From Companilactobacillus formosensis (GTDB lineage: Bacteria; Bacillota; Bacilli; Lactobacillales; Lactobacillaceae), in contig NZ_BJDU01000002.1 in the NCBI RefSeq assembly GCF_005405305.1, positions 1-64,000 of the forward strand: a stretch of 64,000 bases of DNA, read 5' to 3'. Of the stretch, positions 42,099 through 51,037 are shown piece by piece; the first letter of the stretch is position 1, and the number at the start of each line of letters is the position of its first letter. A model generated the notes under the pieces. The model worked only from the letters and a program-made list of their open reading frames with translations. It searched no databases and had not been told where the DNA came from. A program made the translations under genes and the position numbers.

Positions 42099-43340
42099 AT
42101 GGAGCAAATATTATTTTATTCAGCTAAGTTGCGTAATACTAAGATTGTTAATGCAGTTCGTAATACTCTAACTTTATTGTTTCCAATAATGTTATTAGGT
42201 AGTTTTGCGGAAGTACTTAAATTTACTTTTTTAACAAAAAATGGTTATATGGCCAGAATGTTTGGTATACCGTGGTGGTTACCTTATAACGATGAATTAA
42301 GTTGGGTCATGGGCGTTGTTTTTCACTGCACGATAGACATGATTGCTTTATATGCAGCTTACGGGTCGGCATATTATATTACTAAAGCATACAAAAAAGA
42401 AGGGGAAAAGTCTGGTGCTATTGGATTGTTGGCATACTTGATAATTTCTTTTCAGCCCACGCCAGAAGGATTACCAAATTTTAGTCGTTTCATGATGTCT
42501 GAAGGAATGTTGTTAGCTTTGATTGTCGGGTATGCTTGTGGTCGTTTGTGGATCTTTTTTGATGATTCTCAAATTAGTGATAGGTATAAATTTATTTTTC
42601 CTGTTTTAATTGTAATATTTTTATCGGCAATAATTAATTTGTTAGGAACGATGCTATTAAAACTTGAAATACCCACGTATGTTTCTAGTTTTGTTATGCA
42701 ACATACACAGATAAATGCTTTGTTTTACGTGCTAGGAATGGGTGTCTTGACCGATTTATTGTCGTGGATGGCTGTTGGAGGACCGTTTACTAATAGTCCC
42801 ACATTTACTGATGCACCAGCGATGGCTAATCTCAGTTCAGCTCTAAAATCGGGGAACTCCTGGAATGTCCCATATAAATTTACTGATACTACTATTTTTC
42901 ACAGCTTTGCTAATTTTGGCGGAAGCGGTGTTATGTTGGCGCTTATTATTGCAATATTAATTTTTTCAAAAAAATCTCGAAATCGGAATGTGTCAAAATG
43001 GTCGATTTTTCCAGCTATCTTTAATAATCATTATCCGATGATGTTAGGGATTCCGATACTGTTCAATCCAGTTTTTTTAGTTCCATTTATTTTGGTCCCA
43101 TTAGTTAATATGTTAGTGACGAGTCTGTTTATAATAATGCACTGGTTACCAATTGCTGCTTATCCTGTTCCAGTCGGTACCCCAGGACCATTGATAGCTT
43201 TTATCGGTACTAATGGCAATTGGTTTACGTTGATTTTTGGCGTAATTTTACTAGTAATAGATGTTTTGATCTATTCTCCGTTTGTTAAATTGTCTGATCG
43301 TATTAGTCAAAAAGCGGGTGAGATAGATGGGAAACTTTAA
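42099..43340 (+). CDS. PTS EIIC permease, lactose/cellobiose family
   Basis: A 413-residue membrane component with about ten helices. Family features include FHSFANFGGSGVMLALIIAILIF, NNHYPMMLGIPILFNPVFLVPFILVPLVN and the loop PVPVGTPGPLIAFIGTNGN. It would move a beta-glucoside or chitobiose-like sugar. EIIA and EIIB are not adjacent; a matching EIIB is at 47159. GAGGG precedes the ATG. Its last 14 bases overlap the next gene, a surface hydrolase, so the two are translationally coupled. Confidence 0.85.
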   Translation: MEQILFYSAKLRNTKIVNAVRNTLTLLFPIMLLGSFAEVLKFTFLTKNGYMARMFGIPWWLPYNDELSWVMGVVFHCTIDMIALYAAYGSAYYITKAYKKEGEKSGAIGLLAYLIISFQPTPEGLPNFSRFMMSEGMLLALIVGYACGRLWIFFDDSQISDRYKFIFPVLIVIFLSAIINLLGTMLLKLEIPTYVSSFVMQHTQINALFYVLGMGVLTDLLSWMAVGGPFTNSPTFTDAPAMANLSSALKSGNSWNVPYKFTDTTIFHSFANFGGSGVMLALIIAILIFSKKSRNRNVSKWSIFPAIFNNHYPMMLGIPILFNPVFLVPFILVPLVNMLVTSLFIIMHWLPIAAYPVPVGTPGPLIAFIGTNGNWFTLIFGVILLVIDVLIYSPFVKLSDRISQKAGEIDGKL

Positions 43341-44205
43341 GAAATCATTTTTTTGGTTATTGGGAATCTTTATCACAATAATTTTGATTGTTGTGTCATT
43401 TAATTGGTCAAAGAATAATGTTTCTAACTTAACCAAATTGCATAATTCTAGATTGTCGCCGGTCATTATGATACCGGGAAGTTCCGCGACACAAAATCGT
43501 TTTGACACGCTCGTAAAGAAATTGAATCGTAACAATAAATCACCACATAGTTTGATAAAAGTCTATGTTTCTACTGATGATAAGTTGAAAATCACTGGTA
43601 AATTAAGACGTGGAGATAATGAACCGATAATCGTAGTTGGTTTTGAGAATAATCATGATGGCTATAGTAATATTAAAAAACAAGCCCGGTGGTTTAATAT
43701 AGCTTTTAAAGCTTTAACTAAGCAGTATAGCTTTAACAATTTTAAAGCAATTGGACATTCAAATGGAGGTTTGATTTATACTGCTTTTTTGGAAAACTAT
43801 TATGCTAAATATTCTGATCAAATTAAAATTAAACAATTAATGACCATTGGTTCGCCGTATAATTTCAACGAGAAATCGGTACGTCATAAAACGCAAATGC
43901 TTTCGGATTTTATTGCTGACCGAAAAGCTATTCCTAAAAATTTGAGTGTTTATTTTGTTGCTGGGACGGAAACGTATAATTCAGATGGTTTAGTGCCATT
44001 GGGTAGTGTTATGGCGGGTAAATATATTTATCAAGGACAAGTTAAGCATTTTACGACTATTTCAGTTTCTGGTTCGGATGCTCAACATTCTGACTTGCCG
44101 CAAAATGATCAAATCATTGACTTGATAAATCGTTACATTCTTGATCCGAAGCAAAAATTGCAATCACGTAGTCATCAAGAATCAGTCTCTTTAAATGGAC
44201 AATAA
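43327..44205 (+). CDS. DUF915 alpha/beta hydrolase, membrane-anchored
   Basis: A 292-residue hydrolase of the DUF915 surface-hydrolase family. One N-terminal helix (about residues 7-25) anchors it. The strand-turn VIMIPGSSATQNRF, the nucleophile elbow GHSNGG and the late SDGLVPLGS and QHSDLP segments (acid and histidine) are in order. It is coupled by overlap to the PTS EIIC gene, an unusual pairing. The natural substrate is unknown. A terminator follows. Confidence 0.85.
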   Translation: MGNFKKSFFWLLGIFITIILIVVSFNWSKNNVSNLTKLHNSRLSPVIMIPGSSATQNRFDTLVKKLNRNNKSPHSLIKVYVSTDDKLKITGKLRRGDNEPIIVVGFENNHDGYSNIKKQARWFNIAFKALTKQYSFNNFKAIGHSNGGLIYTAFLENYYAKYSDQIKIKQLMTIGSPYNFNEKSVRHKTQMLSDFIADRKAIPKNLSVYFVAGTETYNSDGLVPLGSVMAGKYIYQGQVKHFTTISVSGSDAQHSDLPQNDQIIDLINRYILDPKQKLQSRSHQESVSLNGQ

Positions 44206-44218
44206 TGAATTCTTTAAG

Positions 44219-44248
44219 GGAAGTCTCAATTAAGAGGCTTCTTTTTTT
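44219..44248 (+). terminator. Terminator of EIIC-DUF915 operon
   Basis: AAGUCUC pairs with GAGGCUU (one G-U), then C and seven T. Confidence 0.72.
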
Positions 44249-44280
44249 GATAGAATATTACTATATGAGGGGATGAAAAC

Positions 44281-45012
44281 TTGAGTTGGATAATTATTAT
44301 GATTCTGGCGGCTTTGATGGCTGGATTTGTTCAAGGCGTAACAGGATTTGGATCAGGTATTGTAATGATGGTCTTTTTGCCACATTTAATGCCAATCAGT
44401 CAAAGTGCTGGGGTCTCTACGTTAACAATGGTCGTTGCTAATGTTATGGTCGTCTGGCATTATCGAAAGTATTTTGAATGGCAAAAAATTTTAGGCCCAT
44501 TTTTGATTTATATTGCGATGGCAATAGTTTCATTACACTTGAGTAGTGGTTTGCCTGCCGGACATTTGAAATTACTCTTAGGATTGTTATTAGTAACTTT
44601 ATCCTTATATTATGTAATTATGAATTGGAAATCGATCACTATCAGACGCATTCCACTGTTGGTTATGATTATTTTTGCGTTGATATCAGGTTTTTTCAAT
44701 GGGATGTTTGGAATTGGTGGACCATTGATGGCGTTGTATTTTTTAACTATTTCTGATACTAAAGAAAAATACCTCTCAAGCATTCAAACGTTCTTTTTGA
44801 TTGATACTTTTATTATGACCAGTTTACGTTTTGCTAACGGTATTTTATCTTTGAATAATTTGAAATATGTGGCGGTTGGAATTGTAGGATCAATCATTGG
44901 AACTTTTATTGCCAATAGATTGGTTAGTCATTTAAATATTAGTTTTATGAAAACTTTGATTTATATCTTTATTGGGTTAAGCGGTTTGTATTATATTGCC
45001 ATGACATTCTGA
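44281..45012 (+). CDS. TSUP family membrane transporter (TauE/SafE)
   Basis: A 243-residue protein with eight membrane helices in two repeats. The duplicated motifs are visible: QGVTGFGSGIVMMVFLP in the first half and GFFNGMFGIGGPLMALYFL in the second. The family exports sulfite, sulfonates or other organic anions; the substrate here is unknown. Start TTG 44281 has GAGGGG eight bases upstream. The next gene follows after a short gap, without a terminator between. Confidence 0.85.
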   Translation: MSWIIIMILAALMAGFVQGVTGFGSGIVMMVFLPHLMPISQSAGVSTLTMVVANVMVVWHYRKYFEWQKILGPFLIYIAMAIVSLHLSSGLPAGHLKLLLGLLLVTLSLYYVIMNWKSITIRRIPLLVMIIFALISGFFNGMFGIGGPLMALYFLTISDTKEKYLSSIQTFFLIDTFIMTSLRFANGILSLNNLKYVAVGIVGSIIGTFIANRLVSHLNISFMKTLIYIFIGLSGLYYIAMTF

Positions 45013-45086
45013 CAAATCGCTTGCATCAGTTGAAAATAGTCCGTATAATGCACATTAACTATGTTTATGAAATGAGGATTATATAT

Positions 45087-46709
45087 TTGATTACTGTTAA
45101 TGACGTAAGTTTGCACTTTGCCGACCGAAAGCTATTTGAAGATGTAAATATCAAATTTGCACCCGGTAACTGTTATGGCTTGATTGGTGCTAATGGTGCC
45201 GGTAAATCAACTTTCTTGAAAGTTTTGTCTGGTGATATCAAACCTTCTACTGGTTCGGTTAAACTTGGACCCAATGAACGTTTAGCAACTTTGAAACAAA
45301 ACCATTTCGATTATGATGACTATACAGTTATGGAAACTGTCATCATGGGTCACAGCGACTTGTATGAAATCATGCAAGAAAAAGATGCTATCTATATGAA
45401 ACCTGACTTTAGTGAAGAAGATGGTTTAAGAGCAGCTGATCTTGAAGCTAAATTTGGTGAAATGGGAGGTTGGGAAGCAGAAGGTGAAGCTTCTCAAATG
45501 CTCCAAGGTTTGAATATTCCTGAAAGTCTGCATCAAGAAAAAATGGCTAACTTAACTGCTGGTCAAAAAATCAAAGTCTTGTTAGCTCAAGCACTTTTCG
45601 GCCAACCAGACGTCTTGTTATTAGATGAGCCTACTAATGGTTTGGACGTTGATTCAATCGATTGGTTGGAAGAGTTTTTAATCAATTTTGAAAATACTGT
45701 TATTGTTGTATCCCATGACCGTTACTTTTTGAATAAAGTTTGTACTTACATGGCTGATCTTGATTACAGCAAGATTCAACTTTACGCTGGTAACTACGAT
45801 TTCTGGCAACAATCTTCAGCTTTAGCTCAACAAATGAAGCAAGATCAAAATGCTAAAAAAGAAGAAAAAATCAAAGAATTGCAAGATTTTATTGCCCGTT
45901 TCTCAGCTAATGCTTCTAAGTCTAAGCAAGCTACTTCACGTAAGAAAATGCTTGATAAGATTACTTTGGATGATATTCAACCTAGTTCGCGACGTTATCC
46001 ATTCATCAAGTTTGTTCCTAATCGAGAAATTGGAAACGACTTGCTACAAGTTAAGGACTTATCAGTTACTATTGATGGCAAACAAATTTTGAAGAATGTT
46101 AGTTTTATTTTGAATAAAGACGACAAAGTGGCTTTCTTAGCTAAAAATGATATGGTCACAACAGCTTTATTCAAAGTTTTGACGGGTGAAATCACACCTG
46201 ATTCTGGTACTGTTACTTGGGGTGTTACAACTAGCCAAGCTTACTTGCCAAAAGACTTCAATGCGATGTTCGATGAAGAAACGCCAATTATCGATTGGTT
46301 GCGCCAATTTGCCGAAAAGGGTGAAGATGACGATACTTTCTTGCGTGGATTCTTAGGTAGAATGTTGTTCTCTGGTGACGATGTTACTAAGATGGTCAAC
46401 GTCTTGTCCGGTGGTGAAAAAGTTCGTGTCATGCTCTCGAAGATGATGCTGTTGAAGGCTAACGTTTTACTTTTGGACGACCCAACTAACCACTTGGATT
46501 TGGAATCAATTACTGCTTTGAATGATAGTTTGATTGATTATAAGGGTTCAATTTTATTTGCATCACATGATCATCAATTCATTCAGACAGTTGCTAATAG
46601 ATTGATTTACTTGACTGCTAATGGTGCAGTTGATCGTGGCGATACTACTTATGATGAATTTAGAAGTAATGAACAAGTTCAAGCTCAGATTAGTGAATTA
46701 GATAAATAA
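45087..46709 (+). CDS. ABC-F family ATPase
   Basis: A 540-residue soluble protein with two nucleotide-binding domains and no membrane part. Domain 1: GLIGANGAGKSTFLK, signature LTAGQ, Walker B VLLLDEPTNGLD. A linker rich in charged residues (about 240-310) follows. Domain 2 keeps LSGGEKVRV and VLLLDDPTNHLD, but its Walker A is degenerate (AFLAKNDMVTTALFK, no GK). ABC-F proteins act on the ribosome. Start TTG 45087 has GAGG eight bases upstream; the longer frame to 45021 has no ribosome site. Confidence 0.87.
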   Translation: MITVNDVSLHFADRKLFEDVNIKFAPGNCYGLIGANGAGKSTFLKVLSGDIKPSTGSVKLGPNERLATLKQNHFDYDDYTVMETVIMGHSDLYEIMQEKDAIYMKPDFSEEDGLRAADLEAKFGEMGGWEAEGEASQMLQGLNIPESLHQEKMANLTAGQKIKVLLAQALFGQPDVLLLDEPTNGLDVDSIDWLEEFLINFENTVIVVSHDRYFLNKVCTYMADLDYSKIQLYAGNYDFWQQSSALAQQMKQDQNAKKEEKIKELQDFIARFSANASKSKQATSRKKMLDKITLDDIQPSSRRYPFIKFVPNREIGNDLLQVKDLSVTIDGKQILKNVSFILNKDDKVAFLAKNDMVTTALFKVLTGEITPDSGTVTWGVTTSQAYLPKDFNAMFDEETPIIDWLRQFAEKGEDDDTFLRGFLGRMLFSGDDVTKMVNVLSGGEKVRVMLSKMMLLKANVLLLDDPTNHLDLESITALNDSLIDYKGSILFASHDHQFIQTVANRLIYLTANGAVDRGDTTYDEFRSNEQVQAQISELDK

Positions 46710-46714
46710 TAAAT

Positions 46715-46760
46715 AAGAGATGATAATCTTAGTTTTTTAAGGTTTATCATCTCTTTTTTT
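46715..46760 (+). terminator. Terminator of ABC-F gene
   Basis: AAGAGATGATAA pairs with TTATCATCTCTT, with an inner CTTA/TAAG stem, then eight T. Confidence 0.85.
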
Positions 46761-46901
46761 CGATATTACTTTTCATGAATTTGTTGATTTTACGGTGGAC
46801 TATTGTCAGATTAACTATTCAAATTTTCATAAAAAAATATAAAAATTCATTACTAGGTAATAGAGGATATTATCCAAGTTATACGGAAGAATTATTGAAA
46901 C

Positions 46902-47090
46902 GCCACGTGGGCTCCAATTGATTTAGTTTCGTTGTCCACCGGTGAAATGAAGAAACGTTATGGCTTTGTTTATGTTGACATGGATGACAAAGGTAACGAT
47001 ACTTTGAAGCGGACACCTAAGAAATCATATAATTGGATGAAACATATTATCGAGACTAATGGTGCAGCACTTGGTGACAATAAAGACTAA
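46902..47090 (+). pseudogene. 3' remnant of a GH1 6-phospho-beta-glucosidase gene
   Basis: Sixty-two sense codons read ATWAPIDLVSLSTGEMKKRY, then GFVYVDMDDKGNDTLKR and KKSYNWMKHIIETNG, the unmistakable C-terminus of GH1 phospho-beta-glucosidases (W-x-x-IDL-S-STGEM-KRYGF-YVD-DD-G). An in-frame stop lies just upstream, and no further GH1 sequence is present, so about 85% of the gene is gone. It sits 68 bases before a PTS EIIB gene, fitting a decayed beta-glucoside operon. Confidence 0.88.
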
Positions 47091-47158
47091 TTAAAAAGCA
47101 ATCTTTGAAGTATACTTTATTTGTAGAGTAAATGTATTTCAGGGAGAGGATTTATATT

Positions 47159-47464
47159 ATGGCAAAAACAATCATGTTGGCATGTGCTGGAGGGATGTCA
47201 ACCTCATTATTGGTAACGAAGATGGAAAAAGCAGCAGCGAAAAGAAACATTGATGTAACGATATTCGCGACTGCGGGTTCAGCCATTCCAGACGAATGTA
47301 AAAAATACAATCCTGATGTTATTTTGTTAGGTCCTCAAATTCAATATCTATTTAAATTAGTTACTAAGGAAGTTGATGTGCCTGTTGCTGTAATTGATAT
47401 GAAGGATTTTGGAACTATGAATGGGGAAAAGGTTCTTGATCTGGGATTGTCGATGCTGGATTGA
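47159..47464 (+). CDS. PTS EIIB, lactose/cellobiose family
   Basis: A 101-residue phosphocarrier. The phosphorylated cysteine lies in IMLACAGGMSTSLLV (Cys8), and the rest (KKYNPDVILLGPQIQYLF) is typical of cellobiose-type IIB. AGGGAGAGG lies upstream of ATG 47159; the ATG at 47132 has no such site. It is isolated: a GH1 gene remnant precedes it, EIIA is missing and an EIIC of the same family lies 4 kb upstream. Whether it still works in transport is open. Confidence 0.88.
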   Translation: MAKTIMLACAGGMSTSLLVTKMEKAAAKRNIDVTIFATAGSAIPDECKKYNPDVILLGPQIQYLFKLVTKEVDVPVAVIDMKDFGTMNGEKVLDLGLSMLD

Positions 47465-47587
47465 AGTATTAGAAAAAATAGTATTCAATTAAAAGGGGAT
47501 TTCACAATACCCAACTGTATTACAAGAGCATATATTTGTAAGCAGATTAGACTATAAAATTAGAGTAATATAATGCAAGCTTGAATT

Positions 47588-47616
47588 AAAAGTCGTGAGA
47601 AATCACGGCTTTTTTG
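47588..47616. terminator. Bidirectional terminator
   Basis: AAAAGTCGTGA, loop GAAA, TCACGGCTTTTTT (one G-U), between EIIB and the convergent AraC-type gene. Confidence 0.8.
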
Positions 47617-47641
47617 ATACAAAAAATTGTTGATCATCAGA

Positions 47642-48532
47642 CTAACGATTAGGATTATTTTTTGAATTAAATAATTGCTTTCTGAATTTTGAGGGAGTCA
47701 TTTGATATCTTTGATAGAATTCTTTTCTAAATTGATGATATGTTGTGAATCCACAATTATACATTATCTGAAGTATTTCTTTATTCGTATGTCTCAATTC
47801 ATTCTCAACATGTTTCATTCTTATATTGGTTAAATAGTTGTAAAAATTTACTCCCATTTGATTTTTAAAGAAATGTGAAAAATATGTAGTTGAAAGGTGG
47901 ACGTAATTTGAAACTTCACTTAATGTTATTTGATTTGAGTAATTATTTTCAATATATCCAATTACTTTACTGATTCTTCGATGATATTTAGTTTCTCTTT
48001 TTGCGCTTTGAGAAGAAATTTGGAATGAAAAATTATTCATGAGTAGATAAATGAGATCAAACAAATAAGAAAGGCAAAGTAAATAGGCGTCCTTGTCATT
48101 TTTAGCATTTAAAATTGTATTTATTGAGGAAATATCTTTTTTTAAATTTTCAATTTTGGGATTATCATTATTTATCACAAATTTGTATTTTGGGAAATCA
48201 GGAATGAAATTTATGAGAAAATCGTAGGAAATTTGTAATATATAGTTTTTTGTGTGTTGAGATGAACTTGAGGTCGAATGAATAGAATTAGAATTAACAA
48301 GATAAACGTTGCCTGAATGAAGTTCATTTAAGAGTGTTCCGTCAAAAACGTTAATATTACCCTCCAGGATATAAATTATTTCTATATCATCATGATAATG
48401 TGGAACAATATATGAATCTTTGATGGATTTAGGATGCTGGTCACTTAGATAAATTTTGAATGGAACATCGGGCATAAGATTTATCAATTCATGTTCGGCA
48501 ATATTTGATTGTAATTCATTTTTCTTTTGCAT
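47642..48532 (-). CDS. AraC family regulator, module 1
   Basis: 296 residues. An N-terminal cupin sensor (about 25-110: IVPHYHDDIEIIYILEGNINVFDG) and a C-terminal double helix-turn-helix (about 195-290: ITLSEVSNYVHLSTTYFSHFFKN, then ILQIMYNCGFTTYHQFRKEFYQRYQMTPSKFR). GAGG precedes ATG 48532. It is divergent from the MFS-GH43-GH78 operon, the usual layout for a local sugar-responsive activator. It is a paralogue of the regulator at 52610, sharing the cupin and DNA-binding patterns. The inducer is inferred to be a plant-derived glycoside or its sugar. Confidence 0.88.
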   Translation of the reverse strand: MQKKNELQSNIAEHELINLMPDVPFKIYLSDQHPKSIKDSYIVPHYHDDIEIIYILEGNINVFDGTLLNELHSGNVYLVNSNSIHSTSSSSQHTKNYILQISYDFLINFIPDFPKYKFVINNDNPKIENLKKDISSINTILNAKNDKDAYLLCLSYLFDLIYLLMNNFSFQISSQSAKRETKYHRRISKVIGYIENNYSNQITLSEVSNYVHLSTTYFSHFFKNQMGVNFYNYLTNIRMKHVENELRHTNKEILQIMYNCGFTTYHQFRKEFYQRYQMTPSKFRKQLFNSKNNPNR

Positions 48533-48654
48533 TTTATCCTCACTGTGTTAAGTATATTCGTAAAAGTCATCTGAAATCATAAAAAGCAATATAAGTATAA
48601 TATTGCGGCAACTAAATAACTAATTATTTTATATACAAATGATAACATTAATAA

Positions 48655-48669
48655 CTGTAAGCGGTAACA
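48655..48669. promoter_or_regulatory. cre site upstream of module 1 operon
   Basis: CTGTAAGCGGTAACA matches the cre consensus at all positions but the first. It is 50 bases before the MFS start, so glucose repression through CcpA is expected. Confidence 0.65.
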
Positions 48670-48677
48670 ACTTACAA

Positions 48678-48697
48678 ATGTATTAGGCCTAATACAT
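48678..48697. promoter_or_regulatory. 20-bp perfect palindrome before module 1 MFS gene
   Basis: ATGTATTAGGCCTAATACAT is an exact dyad 21 bases before the MFS ATG, between the cre site and the ribosome site. It could be an operator near the transcription start or an RNA hairpin. Confidence 0.55.
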
Positions 48698-48718
48698 AAC
48701 TATCAAAGGGGCACGAAT

Positions 48719-49909
48719 ATGACAAAAGATAAACATAGTTTTTTATTTAAAGCCTCAATCCTTGGAATTTCTATCGATACGACAGCTGCAGGTGTTATTT
48801 CTGGAGCAATACCGGTAATCAGACAGAGTTTCCCAGATGTGGCTTCATCACTTATTGAATCTATCACAACTTTACCAAGTTTAGCTATTCTGATTTTTGT
48901 TGCAATAAGTCCTTTAGTTACAAAAAAAATCGGTTATAAGAACACCGCATCCTTGGGATTATTGATTTCATTTATATCTGGCATTTTTCCAGTATTTATG
49001 AATAGTATCTATGCAATCCTTGTTTGCAGATTTTTGTTTGGAGCAGGTATCGGACTACTAAATCCATTGTCCTACAGTATCGTTTCTTACTTCTATGATG
49101 GAGATGAAAGAGCCCAAATGTTTGGATTTATTGGGACAGTTTCTAACTTAGCAAGTACGCTATTAACAATGCTAGCCGGCGTATTATTACAAATAAGTTG
49201 GCGGTTTAGTTTTCTTACTTATTTTATTCTTTTAGTCGTTCTTTTATTGGTAATAACATTTTTGCCAAAAATGGATATTCAACAAGAGAATAAAAAGATA
49301 AGTATAATGAAAAATTTGAGGAGATTGAATCTAAAAACATATTCCTTCTTCATATCGATGTTTTTCATGCAATTTATCTTTATGACATTGATGACTAAAT
49401 TAGCTTTATTAATAACAAATGCTGGCTATGGATCTGCAACATCAGCTAGTTTCATATTAAGCTTTACATCCCTAACAGGAATGATTGTTGTTGTTTTGTT
49501 CGGTAAAGTACATCAAATATTAGGTACAAAGATGTTTCCATTATTTATATTGATTTTGAGTGCAAGTAGTATTTTGATTACACAATCCAATAACCTACTT
49601 TTGACAGGAATTTTGGTTATCGTAATGGCTGCATCATTTACTTTCCTATCTCCATATATGTTTCTTAGAGTTTCTGAATTATGTCCTAAAGATTTGACTA
49701 ATTTTTGTAATTCATTAGCTTTGGTATTCATCAATATAAGTGTGTTTTTGACACCCTATATTCAACAAGGAATTGGAACAATCATTGGAATTCAAACTCC
49801 AGTAGCATCATTAATAATAAGTGGTGTTGTAGGTATTGCCGTTTTAATCATTGTTCTTTTAAATATGTTTCAAGCAAAAGAAAATTCACTAAAAAATAAA
49901 TTAAATTAA
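48719..49909 (+). CDS. MFS transporter, module 1
   Basis: A 396-residue permease with twelve membrane helices. It shares a distinctive start with the transporter at 57133 (HSF-FKASIL-I-ID-T-GV-SGAIP) and the later GFGIGLLNPLSYSIV-type block (FGAGIGLLNPLSYSIVSYFYDGDERAQM). It is the first gene of the operon with GH43 and GH78 hydrolases, so it is the likely importer of the glycoside they cleave; this is inferred from context. AAAGGGG precedes the ATG. Confidence 0.82.
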   Translation: MTKDKHSFLFKASILGISIDTTAAGVISGAIPVIRQSFPDVASSLIESITTLPSLAILIFVAISPLVTKKIGYKNTASLGLLISFISGIFPVFMNSIYAILVCRFLFGAGIGLLNPLSYSIVSYFYDGDERAQMFGFIGTVSNLASTLLTMLAGVLLQISWRFSFLTYFILLVVLLLVITFLPKMDIQQENKKISIMKNLRRLNLKTYSFFISMFFMQFIFMTLMTKLALLITNAGYGSATSASFILSFTSLTGMIVVVLFGKVHQILGTKMFPLFILILSASSILITQSNNLLLTGILVIVMAASFTFLSPYMFLRVSELCPKDLTNFCNSLALVFINISVFLTPYIQQGIGTIIGIQTPVASLIISGVVGIAVLIIVLLNMFQAKENSLKNKLN

Positions 49910-49922
49910 GAGGGGTATTATT

Positions 49923-50966
49923 ATGTATAATTCATTTCGTCCAGGTCAAGTTTGGTTAGATACAGATGGTAATAGAATCCAAGCACATGGTGGTTCTGTC
50001 ATGTATATTGATGGGACATATTACTGGTATGGTGAAAACAAGGAAAAATCAAATGGAAAAAATGGAATTTGGCAATGGGGAGTACGTTGTTATAGTTCGC
50101 AAGATTTATATAATTGGAAGAGTGAAGGAATTATTATTCCTGCTAATACAGATGATCCTGAATCACCATTCTATTATAAAAATCAAATGGATCGTCCACA
50201 CATTATTTACAATGAGAAAACTAAGAAATATGTTTGCTGGGTAAAAGTAATGCACAAAGATGATACTCAAACAGAAACAGTTTTGACCGCTGATAGTATT
50301 TTAGGACCATATACGATTGTTAATGAAAATATTTCTCCATTAGGCATGAGTGCAGGTGACTTTGATTTAGCTGTTGCTCCGGATGGAAAAGGTTATTATT
50401 ACTTTGAAAGAGTTCATTCAGAAACGATTTGTGCAGACTTAACCGAAGATTACACGGATTTAACTGGTTACTATACAACTCACTTCCCACATAAGTTTCC
50501 ACCTTATGTTCGTGAAGCCACAGCTCATTTTGTACGTAACTATAAACATTATTTACTTACATCTGGTACAACGGGTTATTTCCCAAGTCCATCAGAAGTT
50601 GCAATTGCTGACACATGGCATGGTCCGTATACAGTTTTAGGCAATCCAAGTCCACAAGATACAACTAAGACTTCATATTATTCACAAGTAACATCAGTAT
50701 TCAAAGTGCAAGGCAAAAAGGACTTATATATTGCTTGTCAAGATAGATGGTTGCCTAATGAGATGAATAGAAAATATGAAGATTACGCAAAAACATTCGA
50801 ACAATTCTTTAATCCTGAAATGAAAGATACTAGACCAGATAATCTAGATGATGTCGTTGTAGCAAATACATCAATTGCTGACTATGTATGGTTACCAATT
50901 AGATTTGTTGGAGATAGACCATATATTGATTGGCATGATGAATGGTCATTGGATGATTATGAATAA
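49923..50966 (+). CDS. GH43-like glycosidase, module 1
   Basis: A 347-residue five-bladed beta-propeller glycosidase. The start FRPGQVWLDTDGNRIQAHGGSVMY and DGTYYWYGENKE are typical of a GH43 branch that includes exo-beta-galactanase-like enzymes. Likely acidic residues lie in DTDGN, SAGDFDLAV and VREATAHF. There is no signal peptide, so it acts inside the cell. GAGGGG precedes the ATG; it follows the MFS gene by 13 bases. Its sugar specificity (arabinose, xylose or galactose) is unresolved. Confidence 0.78.
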   Translation: MYNSFRPGQVWLDTDGNRIQAHGGSVMYIDGTYYWYGENKEKSNGKNGIWQWGVRCYSSQDLYNWKSEGIIIPANTDDPESPFYYKNQMDRPHIIYNEKTKKYVCWVKVMHKDDTQTETVLTADSILGPYTIVNENISPLGMSAGDFDLAVAPDGKGYYYFERVHSETICADLTEDYTDLTGYYTTHFPHKFPPYVREATAHFVRNYKHYLLTSGTTGYFPSPSEVAIADTWHGPYTVLGNPSPQDTTKTSYYSQVTSVFKVQGKKDLYIACQDRWLPNEMNRKYEDYAKTFEQFFNPEMKDTRPDNLDDVVVANTSIADYVWLPIRFVGDRPYIDWHDEWSLDDYE

Positions 50967-50990
50967 CAATTAGTTTTAATAAAAAGTTTG

Positions 50991-51025
50991 AGTAGTGATT
51001 TTAATATTAAATCACTACTTTTTTT
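50991..51025 (+). terminator. Internal terminator between GH43 and GH78 genes
   Basis: AGTAGTGATTT, loop TAATATT, AAATCACTACT, then six more T. It precedes the GH78 ribosome site by a few bases and should reduce GH78 expression relative to the first two genes. Confidence 0.75.
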
Positions 51026-51037
51026 GAAGGTGTTGTA

